From NCBI GenBank assembly GCA_036874045.1, contig JAZBRI010000003.1, positions 1,252,501-1,316,500 of the forward strand: DNA of 64,000 nt, written 5' to 3'. The number at the start of each line of letters is the position of its first letter. The stretch's first letter is position 1. This stretch comes from Cymodocea nodosa. Its lineage: Eukaryota > Streptophyta > Magnoliopsida > Alismatales > Cymodoceaceae. Position numbers and translations under genes: made by a program. Positions 15,201 to 27,200 of the stretch are shown piece after piece. A model generated the notes under the pieces. The model worked only from the letters and a program-made list of their open reading frames with translations. It made no database searches and was not told where the DNA came from.

Positions 15201-18200
15201 AAGGTCATCATTTATGTCAAAACCTGTAAACCAAACACGTTTCATGAGGCTATTCAGCAGTTCATTCATCACTTGACCACGCAATGTGGACGTCAGAGTC
15301 ACCCTATCTGATTCAACAGCCTCAATGCACGCAGCAATAACTTCTTCTACAGTATGTCGCAGAACAAGGGAATAACTGTGGAAGAAAAACAAATTTAATG
15401 ATAAATATACATATACACTAAGCTACATGCATATGTCAACCTGTGTACACATTCATGTTGAATTACAGTTTGATTTTTATTATTTAAAAAAAAAATTAAT
15501 TCATATTTTTAATTGTTCAGCCACATATAAAAATAAAAAATAACAAGCCTAGTGTATTAAACTCCTATGGTCCTGCCAATGTTGGTTTTGAGGATAGGTT
15601 AGTTGTGCACAACCTTATCTTTGTAAATGAAGTTGTTTCCTAGGATTTGTATTTGTGCCCTCCAAGTTCCAATAGAGCAACCTTATTGTTGCACCAAGGC
15701 TTGCCCATTAATTGTCGGGTCACATGTATTTTTAAATTTTTTAGCAATTTTGTGTAATCAATTTTGTAAAAGCTACAAAAACCATATGCTTCAAAGCATT
15801 CTTTTGAGGTAGTTGTTCATCATCAACAAGGATTCTATGTGCCACAGACATAGATAAGGAGTAAATATGAAAACAGTGGTTGTAAACCCAACCTTATATA
15901 AGGAAATAACTACCATTCATGGACAAAAATAGAATAAATTGAATGGTTGGTCATTATAGACAATGTGACATGGCAGTGCAAAGGGATTTTTTAAATGGGT
16001 AGGGGCTTATACTAAGTCTAGCACATAGGTGAAGGATTCAATTGAGCAACACTTCGTCAATGGATCTTTTAAGATGTTATCCATTTTTGGGGATGGATCA
16101 GCTTCCTCGTTGATCAAACTAGCTCCTTGTTTGCTCTTTCTCAAGCTTTATTTTTGTCATAAAAAAAAAAGGTTTCACCTTCAAAAATCCTTTATCCATA
16201 TTTCTCACCACGTCCAATTATTCAGTTTTTAAATATACGAGAATGATAGATTTGTATTATACATTATAGTTTTAATATTATAATTTCTATTTCTGGCTTT
16301 ATCACAAGATTTTTACTTATCTTTACCTTGCTAAATCTGAATAATATGATAGTATTCTTTAGATATTAGTTCAAAATTCAATTAATATTCTCTTTTGATG
16401 TATTTATTTAGAGTAATTTGGAAATGTCCAGCTAAAGAGAAATGAGTGGGAGGAAATAAATCAAGCGGTTTTTGAATGATGACCATAGGACTAGCATCCT
16501 CAAGCACAAGACTGGACAGGTCAAGGCTATGGAATCAAATTTTGACGCGTCAGCAAAGTGACGGAAGTCATCAAGGCTGACACAGCATTAGCCTGTATTT
16601 TTATTGATGCATGGTTATGGTATGAAAATCAACGAACTTTCTGCCCAAACTTCATCTTGTTTGAAGTTGGGTCTTTTTCAAGTGATGATAACTCACGTCA
16701 GCCAAAGTTTGCAAACTTTGGTCCCACGTGCAAGTGATGCACAGCTTAGCCACCGTAGAAGTTATTCTTCTTTCTTCTCCTCATCTTCACCCATCCAACT
16801 CCCTCTCTTCTTCCCTTTCTTCTTCCTAAACTGCTAGTGGTTGGCTGCAAGAGTGCAGCCTTACTGGAGCTCCACTTTTTTGCCGGAATTGCTTGCTACC
16901 TCACTGGGATTCTCAATCCAACCAGAGGATTCTGTCAACATTCTCAGAGCAGCACTTCCTTACTGTTGCAAGCAAGATTTTCTGTCTGTATTCAAGATTT
17001 AAGGTATCTTTAGTTTACTTGTGCAATTGATGTTTTTGTGTAGATTTCAAGTTTAATGCTTAGAACCAAGGTTTTTTTTAAATTTTCTTTTATTGATTTC
17101 TTCTATTTCGGTACTTTTTGCTTTGATCTAAGTTATGTGCTTACATACTTTAATGTTTTGACCTCAATTTCAAGTATTAACACTTAGATCTAAGTTTTTA
17201 AAATTTCTTCTAAATTAAACAGGGTATTTATAATCCTCTAGATTATAAAGGAATTAGGATTTAGAATAAATCTCACAACACATACTTCAATCAACGGTAA
17301 CCAATGGATTAGGACTCAACTCATCTCAACAGTAACCAACAATTCAATCATTTCTTACCATTAGGAAATGTATTAGGCCCTTTCATTTCACTCATGCAAT
17401 TCTTCAGTACAGACAACCCCGAATGTAATCATAATATTAATTTCTAGTATTCCATGGATACATAAAATTTACAGTAGCAATTTATGTGAAATGGATTCAC
17501 AATTTTGTTGCTGTTAGTAAATGTTGGAATTTTAGCCTTTTAGTTCATACATTATTAAGGATCAATTGACTACATGGTACACAAATATATAGAAAATATT
17601 ACTCGAAGTGAAATGTAGTATATGTACATACAATACTTACGGTAAGGACCAAACAACTCTGGGGTCTTTGTTTTGTTCATCGGTACCATGCATGGATGAT
17701 GAATATCTATTACGGGATGCAAGTAGACAGGGAATTACATCAAGCTGAAGCCACCGTAGATGTCAACCCCAACAAGAATAAGATTAAATGTATTAACTCC
17801 AAGCTTTAGATTTTGTTGGAAAAACATCTATAGAAACATGCATATCAACGCTCCAAAATCAGTGCATAGATCCAGGAACATGAACCATAGACTCCTGAAT
17901 AACCAAGAACAAGACAAATGTGAAAACAGTTTATTTAAACAAAAGAAAACTTAATGGGCCACAGTTGAGAAAACCTGGAAGGATTCCAGCATTTTTCCCA
18001 GCCTACTTGTTTTACTTCAGTCCAAGGGGGAAGCTAAGGTCAATCAAATTTGGGTCATGCTGACAGAGGAATTTTTGAAAAAAATAATAATAATAAATTG
18101 TAATTTTTTTCCCTCCTCTTTCATGTATTCTATTAGGGTCGTTCTTAATAAATAGAGTGATAAGGTATCTAGGGCCTCAGGTAGAAAATTGTTCTTTCAG

Positions 18201-21200
18201 ATCAAGTTGTCCACTCGCAGTTCTTGGGCGGTTCATCCACTGGACCGTTTTTCACTTTCTTCCTTGCTCCATTCTCTTTATCTCTCATCCCTCATGCTAA
18301 CAACAATGCTAGGATGGGGTGCTACCATGATCACTGTCTTCATCTCAATTCCTTTCACTCTTGTCACTTGACTTCCTCTGACTATCTTTAACATTTGACA
18401 TCATAGGGTGGGAATGAAGCTGAACCCATCCTCCCTCTTCTGTCCGACATTTTAGAAGAATCCAAGAACTTAATAGGTTGGTATTAGAGCTGAATATGGA
18501 GCAGACAGACGAGATAAGGGAGCTCCTGCTCAAGATGCAACAGAAGCAAATTACTATCATGCAAAATTTAATAGAAGCTATCAAGAATCACTCGATTGAG
18601 AATTGGACTAGTCAAGTGGGACTAGATTCACCCACTAAGGAAGAGCCACCCACACTGAATGAAGTACATGGTAGGGATGAGGGGTTTCTCCCTCAAACGT
18701 CGTTAAAGATGTCCTTTCCAATTTATGAGGGTGATGATGATCCTGATAGCTGGGTTATGAGGGTGGAAATGTTCTTTGAATTCTACAAAATACCTGAATG
18801 TAAAAAGATTTGTCATGCTATGCTACATTTGGAAAGGGAAGACATTCAATGGTATTGCAGATATAGGGAAGTCCACCAAAGAAAGACATGGCAGGAGTTT
18901 AGTGAATATTTGATTACAAGATTTAGCAAGGAAGATGTAAAAAAAACTCTTGCCAAGTTATCAAAGCTCAGTCAAACGACTCCTGTGAGAGAATAATAGA
19001 ATCAATGAGAAACTACTAGATTGGATTCTAGGGGTTAGCAATACCAACGCAGCAGTAATCTTTGTAAGTAGGTTAAAGGAAGAATTAAGGTCAAAGATTC
19101 AAGCAACAAAGTCATCTTCTCTTACAATAGCCATGCATCTAGCTTGTATACAAGAAGAAAAGTGGAAAAGGTAGTGTGAAGTTTTAGGGAAGGAGATGAC
19201 TAGTGGATGACGTATAGCAACTCCAAAGATTTCCAAGAGGCCCTCCACCACATAAGTAAAAGTGTTGACTCCAGCAGAAATCAGAGATAAGTAAGCCAAA
19301 AGATTTTGCTACAATTGTGAGGAATGATGGACTCAAGGCCATAAATACAAGACCTAGTCTCTCTTCTCAATACAGGGAGATTGGGAGAAAGTGAAGGAAA
19401 AAGAACCAAGTGGAGATAGAGAGGGATGAAACTGAGGAATTGGAGGTGTCACTACATGCAATTATAGGCAAATTACATTCTCAAACCATGAGAATGTAAG
19501 GAAAACTTGGTAATTGGGTGATACTAATTATGATAGACATTGGGGCACACATAATTTCTAGATCCTAGGTTAATGAAGTGACAACAACCAAGAGTGAAAT
19601 GGTGATGATCAAAGGCAAGGGTTGTCAGAAAACTTTACTTGGAAGTCTAAGGGAACAAAAGGGAGTGGTAATAGAGTGCTAGGACAATGAAATTAAGGTG
19701 AATGTCAAATTAATGAAAATCGGGTATATATGACATGATCTTGGGAGTACAATGATTGCCATCCCTCAAAGATTTGAAGTGAAACTTGGAAACCAAGATT
19801 CTATAATATGTACAAAAAGGAAATGTGGTAATACTAAGGTATTCTTTGTGTTATCCAGAAAGTTAAGAATTAGAAAGCTGGGAAAATTTTCCTAACTTTT
19901 CCTCATAAAATATCAACGAATTTAAACTTTCAGATTTTCCCTCATTTGAAAGTTAAGAAAACAGTATAGAAATTATCTCTGTTTAATTAATTATTTTATT
20001 ATTTAAAATTATTTATAATTAAAGTATATATTATTAATATAATATATTATTTTATTTAATTAAAGATTATATTATTTTAATTATTACTTTGTAATATAGT
20101 TTGTATAATATATTATTGTTTTAATTAAAATTACTTCATATATACTTTAATATAATTAAAGTATATTAATATAATATATTATTTTATTATTGATATAATT
20201 AAAGTATATATTGTTAATATTGTTTTATTTAATTAATTATTTTATTATTATTATTTAACTTTATTTTATAATATTAAAATCACAAATATTATTTTTATTT
20301 AATTAATATTATTATATAATATTATTTAATATATAATATTAAAATTTCAAAAATTATATAATTTTTCTAACTTTCTGTCAGTGGTACAAACACATTCAAA
20401 TTTTACTTTTCAACTTTTTTATTCCTAAATTTTCTGACTTTCTAATTCTTAACTTTTCTATTTTCTTACTTTTCTGACTTTCTCAATGACACAAATAGAC
20501 CCTAAGAGGCATTACATTAAAAAATGTTGACAAGTTGTTAAAGGAACGAATGAAATACAAATGGAGCCTAGCCTATGAGTAAACGATGCTCTTTGCCAAT
20601 GAAGAGGATGTAGAAGATTCTTGAGGAATGAGAAGTAATGGGGGCACTAGAGAAATTACTATAATGTTATTTAGATATATTTACAGAACCTTTGAACTTT
20701 CACTTGTACAAAGTGAGGATCATCATATCATCCTTAAGGAGGGAGCATAGCCCATCTCCATTTCCCCATATAAGTACCTACACTTTCTGAAGAAGGAAAT
20801 GGAGAAATAGGTGACTAAGTTCCTTCGAAAAGGGATCATTCATCATGGTAGTAATTCCTATTCTACTCTAGTTTTATTAGTAAGAAAATAGGATGACTCT
20901 TGGCGATTTTGTATGGATTATCGCAAGTTAAACAAAATCATGATCAAAAACAAATTCTCGATTCTTGTAGTAGAGGAATTGCTAGACAAATTGGCTCATG
21001 TGTGCATTTTCTCCAAGCTAGGCCTTCATTCGAGATATCACCAAATACAATTGCATCAAAAAGATGTGGTGAAGACCACATTCCACATGTATGAGGGTCA
21101 CTCCAAATTCACTATCATGTCTTTTGGCTTGTATAATGCCTCATTTACATTTCAAAACATAATGAATAAGGTGTTTTGACCCTAATTGTGTTAGTGGGTG

Positions 21201-24200
21201 TTGGTCTTCTTTGACGATATTTTGGTTCAGGGTTCAACCAAGGAAGAGCATCTTGAACATTTATAGTAGGTATTGGAAGAATTATGAAGCAACCAACTGC
21301 ATGCAAAAAGGAGTAAAAATGTAATTTCGAGGCAACTCAAATGGAGTACTTGAGGCATGGGGTAGGTGAATGATGTGACATTTGAAGGAGAAGGTATAGA
21401 GTATGGAGGAGTGGTCCAAACTGGAGAATGTAAAAGCAATACATGTTTTCTTAAGGCTCACTGGGTATCACTGATGTTTTATAGTAGGCTATAGAAGTTT
21501 GGTAGCCCCCCTAACTCAACTCCTCAAAAAAAACAATTCTAGTGGAACAATGAGGCTTTGGATGCATTCTATAGGCTAAAGGATGCCCTAACTTCAGCCC
21601 CTTTATTGTTGCTACCAAACTTCACCAAAATGTTTGTGATAGAAAGTGACACATCCGAAATGGGAATAGGAGTTATTCTCATGTAGGAGGAGAGGCCTAT
21701 TGCCTATTTTAGCAAAACTTTCAAGGGAAATCAACAAACCAAATCAACATATGTAAAAAGAACTACTCCCCATTCTTTTCACAATGTAGCGATGGCAGTC
21801 ATACTTACTGGGACAACCATTTGTTATTAGAACAAATCATTGAAGTCTCCATTATATATTAAAATAGCAGATACACACACTCACTCAACAGAAGTGGTTA
21901 TTAAAGTAGTTAAGCTACAACTTCACTATTGAATACAAGAAGGGACAGTTGAATCCAACAATTAATTCCTCGTCAAAGAGTCTGGAAGGAGCAAAGGTTG
22001 GAATTTCTACAGCTGCGATTATGACAATCAAGCACAACTGGATTCTTAAGCTTCAACAAAGTTACAAACAGGAAGAGGATCTATGGGAATTAATCAGAAA
22101 ATGGAGGAACCGAGAATTAAGTGACTCATGATATTCTAAATGCAATGGAATTCTTTTTTACAAGGGCCACATCATAGTTGGCCAAGCATTCACCCATTAA
22201 GAAGTGCCACCTCAATGAATTTCATGAAACCCCTATAGGTGGTCATGGCAGATTCCAAAAGGTATATCAACAAATGCAATAATTATTTAAGAGGACTAGG
22301 ATGAAATTGGATATAAGGCAATATAGTCGTGAATATGAGATTTGTCAGAAATCTACGACTAAAACAATACACCCAACCAAACTCTTACAATCACTTTTCA
22401 TTCTGAAGAGTCCATTGGAAGAATTCACTATGGATTTTATTTAGGGTCTCCCATGAAGTCCCAAATTTTCTGTAATATTTGTGGGGGTGGACAAATTTAC
22501 AAAATATGGTCACTTTACACCATTGCATCACCCCTTTACAATGGAAAATATTTTTATTGATCGAATAGTAAGGCTACAGTAATTTCTAAAGAGTATTGTA
22601 TCCAATCTTTTCAAGTAAATTTTGAAAGGAATTATTTCGACAAGCTAAAACTCAATTGAATTTTAGCTCATCCTATCACCTGCAAATAGATAGGCAAATA
22701 GAAGTAGTAAATTGTTGCATCAAACAATACTTAAGATGTTTTTGTGCATCTAAACCTCAAGATTGGAGTCAATGGTTAGCATAGGTGGAATTTACTTACA
22801 ACACTAGTTATCATCAATCTATACAAACTATGTCGTACCAGGCCATCCTTAGACAACCTCTACTAGAATTGGTTCAATTTAAACCAAGAACCATTAGGGT
22901 TGCTACCGTTGAAGATCATTTACAATCACAGGATGAGATGTTGAAGTTATTGAAGACAAACTTACAAAAGGCTCAGAATAGAATGAACCAATTTGCAAAT
23001 TGAACATGCACTAATAGGGAATTTAACAAAAGGGAGTGGGTCTACCTCCATCTACAATCACACCTACAGACTCCCCTGATGCCATGAACCAATCAAAAGC
23101 TCGCACCAAAATATTTGAGGCTATTTAAGGTGATTTGATGAGTATGATTGATCACATACAAATTACTCTTTCCTAAGAGATCCAAGGTTCATCCAATATT
23201 TCATGTTTCAATGTTAAAAAAGAGAGTAGGAAATGCACCAGTTGACAACAATCTTCCTATTACAATATGCGGAGAGATAATGGAAAAACAACCGATCACA
23301 ATAATCAAATGACACTTGGTTAAAAGAAAAGGATGACCTGTAATGGAAGTCCTAGTGCAGTGGCTAGGAGATGATTCCAATGAAACCTTTTTTGGAGATC
23401 CCAAAAAGATGCTAGCATTGATAGCCGAGGACAGCAACAATTCTTAAGGGGGAAGGAATGATAGAGGTATTTTTGGAAAAAAAAACATAATAATAAATTG
23501 TAATTTTCTTTCCCTCCTCTTTCATATATTTTGTTATGGTCATTAAGATGTAAAGACTCTTAATAAATAGAATCCTGAGGTATCCAAGGCCTTAGGTAGA
23601 AAACTGTTCTCTCAAATCAAGTTGTCCACTCGGGATCCCAAGCAGTTCATCCACCAAAATGTTTTCCACTATCTTCCTTACTCCATTCTCTCTATCTCAC
23701 ATCACGATAACAACAACATTGGGAAGGGGTGTCATCACGATCATCATCTTCCTTCTCAATTCCTTTCACTCTTGTCACTCAACTTCCTTTGGCTGTCTTT
23801 GACATTCAATGCCATAGGGTGAGAAGGAAGACAAACTCGTCCTCCCTCTTCTGTTCGGTGCTCTAGGAGAATCCAGGAACTTAACACATGCTTGCTCAAC
23901 TATGCTGAATTCAAAGAGGTGAAGTTGATTCTAAGTATTTTTTTGTCTTAATCTTAATTAAGGGTCTTCTAAACCTTTTATAAACCGCTAGGAGATATTG
24001 GTCAGCTGTCCTGCCTAATTAAATGAGTCAACTGTGCCAAGTTGATCCAATTAAATTGATTGCCCTTTCTCTAAACATAGATTGGCTTTCATCTGACTGA
24101 CCCAAATACATGGAACTATACCAACACCCTTGAAAACACTATTTAAGTTTGGCCTCTAAGATAGGTCACGTTATTTTACACCCTCACTTATCATTTTGCA

Positions 24201-27200
24201 TCCACAAGTGACTGGTAAATGACAACAAAGAAAAAAAATATTAATTGTTTGTTCTAAGATAGATTCCCCCAGCATGTTGAGATTATTAGAAATCATGAAT
24301 AAGACAGCTTCCCGGTACATGTGGTCACAATTCACAACTGTGTTAAACACTGTGCAAATATCAGGGAAAGAATTTGATTGGTCCACAATCCCAAATAACA
24401 CTACATTCTTTGGATTCAACATATGAATCAAGTATGAAATTTAATCAACATAAAAATACGTGAACAAAAATTAAACTAATAGAAAATGGAGCAAACAGTA
24501 GTAGCTCATGGCCAAGCACAAACAGAAACCTTGTAATATTAGACCAGAACAGAACAATAAGATTCTAAGCAATCAAGTGCATAATGTATGAAATTATTAA
24601 TATATCATAATACACAATGAATGAAAATGCCAATCCTCAAATATCTATTTACATAGACAACAAATGAACTGAAGAATACTACCAAGAAAATTGATAAAAA
24701 TTTATCATCCATAGGCCAAAAAGAGAGGCACATTCAGAAGAAAGGTGAAGGATGTGGGTAGGTTTTCTGATGGTGAATGCATTTGGAATTTCAACTTTAG
24801 AAGAGGTTTGAATGATGAGATAGAGGAAATATCAAAACTATTCGTAGTTCTTTCAGAAGCAACACAACCTGATCTGAATAAGGACAGGCTAGTATGGACC
24901 TCAAGTGAAGAAGGGGTATTCCTGGCCTAATTTCAAAAATGGTGGTGCGATGCAAATTACTGCTTAAAGTAAAATTTTTTTGTGATTGCTACTGTGAGAA
25001 AAGCAGGTCACCATGGCTTTCAAAAGTAAATGTGTAGAGGCACAGATGCTGATTGCAGCCTATGCTAGATTGAGGGCAGAAAATACATGTCTCTTTTCCG
25101 AATGCAAGGTGACCCTGAAAATTTGGGATTTGTTACTGCTGTCAGTGTTTCAAGATGCCTTTGTTTCCAATCTGCACAAGAGTTCATATTCTTGAGGTTA
25201 TTGAGTTGATCAGAAGGGCCAGGTTTCTATTCTTAAGATGGGCTAAAATTTTTCTGTAATATTTTTATTGTTTCGTGTATTTTAATTTTTTTCACTTGCC
25301 AGCTTGGTTAGCATTGTACATGGATTATCTTCTTAATAATAAGATTTTTACCCCTTTTTTTTCAGAAAAAAAAAGAGATGCATTCTCCCTGTCCTTTTAG
25401 GCAGAATATACTGAGATACTCTAAAAAATAAGCCAGGAAATTAAAGCAAAAATCCATATATTAAAATTCCAAAGAAATAACAAATTAGTCACACACTAAG
25501 AAAATACCAAATTAAATGGTCGTTCAGATCTTCCTTCTCCAAGATCATATTATGGAAATATAAGCATCTACAGGTTTTACTTTCCACAATGGATTGGATA
25601 AATGGCACATATAATACTTTAATTGCCAATGTAGATGCTGCATAGTTGGTTCACATGCTACATCCTTTAGACAAAAGTATGACTCCAAGGTGATCATCTC
25701 ATAAGTATCTAGAATGTATCAATAAATCCCAAATTTCAAAAATGAAACAATGAGTGGCATTTCCTCCACTCCATAACTTGAAAAACACTATGTTATGATT
25801 CTCAAATGAAAGATATGTCTACAGCAGCATTTTAATGAAATTTTCTGAGTGACATATTTGGAACAATAGGCAAGCCATTAAATATATGCAACCTAAGAAA
25901 AATCAAGTGCACTAAAAAGATTTTTAAAAAATACCATATCTTTGAATCAAGGAAGCTCAAGTTGGAATCTTACATCCTTAAAAGCTTGCAAGTTAAGCCA
26001 AACGTTTGTTCCACTCATAAGGGATACCTGACGTTCTGTGGATTCCCCACCAAAAATAACAAATACTTTTTGGCGACCATCTAATATAGGATCAACCTTG
26101 GTAGCCATTGTATTTTTCAGAGTTTTGGATGAACTATAGTCTGGTAAGATAGATGGAAACCTTTGACAAGCATGTTGAATTATAATACGGAGAATATTTG
26201 CATGAGAAAAGCCAACCTGGGAATGGATAAAAGCGCAAGTAAATAGAATAAATAAGTGATAAACCAAATAACGATTTGATGGCAAACCCAGAAGAATGTC
26301 ACACCAAAGCAAGCATGACTAAATAGATGCAAGCAAATCAAAAGATAGACAAGAAGTAGGAAACCTTTGAAGCTTGTTGGAATAAGAAACTGGTTTGCTC
26401 CATTCCACTTATCTGTCCTCAGAAAAAGAAAATCACAATTAAACAAAAACAAAAGTACCCTATCAAAAAAATTCCAGCTGATTGATGTTAGAAAGTACAC
26501 AGAAGCAAAAAGAAAATTTTCTTCTGAATACCAGATTGATGTCTGTGAAAACAACTGTGCCAAATTTTGTATGACCAAAGTTTTTATCCACAGCAGGGAA
26601 TGATCTTGTAACTGAGGAATGTAAGTACCATCCATCAACACGAGCAAAGTCCCGAAGACCAAATATTTTGAATAACAGTGATGCCCCTCTTCTTATACAT
26701 TCAATAACATCAGAAGGGAAATGTGGTGGCGTGTGGTACACAACCTACAGTTCATGTAAAGCAGAAACACTAGCTCATGATATAATCAACTTATAGTCAC
26801 AAACTGAACAAATTGTACCTATGTGGGGAAACTACACACTACATAATAGGAAAAAGTTGAAAATATAATATCAAAACAAGTGGAAATGCAAAGTGTACAC
26901 CTGTTGTGTTGGAAGATACTTCCTGCGATAACTGAATATTGTATCATCACCTGGGATATGCATTTCACTGAAAGGAAGCTCCACCTACCATGAAAGTTGT
27001 AAAATGACATTATTCAAGCATTACAAGATTGTAAGTTATTGAAGGAGATTTCATGGTTGAAGAATAAAAGCTCAAAATCCATTAGGAAAATAACTTATAG
27101 ATGATCAATAAGTTTTTTTTTTAAAGTTCTCATGATGCTAACTTTATACATGCTCAATATCATATTTAATGCCTTGGTTTCTTAAAATGATCTCCTTGTA

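Larger units (their letters stand above)
18056..23891 (+). mobile_element. Ty3/gypsy (chromovirus-like) LTR retrotransposon fossil with target duplication
   Basis: A full-length but decayed element sits in the 8.2-kb ligase intron 17745-25973, antisense to the gene. The 5-bp target duplication CATGC occurs at 18056-18060 and 23887-23891. LTRs are 18061-18475 and 23459-23886. A primer-binding site resembling the initiator-tRNA-Met type is at 18479-18490, and a polypurine tract is at 23446-23458. Domains in order: gag (about 18496-19400), protease region (about 19520-19620), reverse transcriptase (about 20880-21180), RNase H (about 21540-21950), integrase (about 22200-22990) and a chromodomain-like end (about 23330-23430). 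The order RT-RNase H-integrase is that of Ty3/gypsy. The coding part is broken many times and a MITE lies inside. By eye the LTRs are roughly four-fifths identical, suggesting an insertion several million years old. Confidence 0.92.

Noticed and set aside
24171-24431. Minus-strand 86-codon open frame in the ligase intron
   Set aside because: It first looked like a missing ligase exon, but it matches no part of the family. The true exon linking residues 522 and 557 is at 17744-17641, in phase and with proper splice sites.
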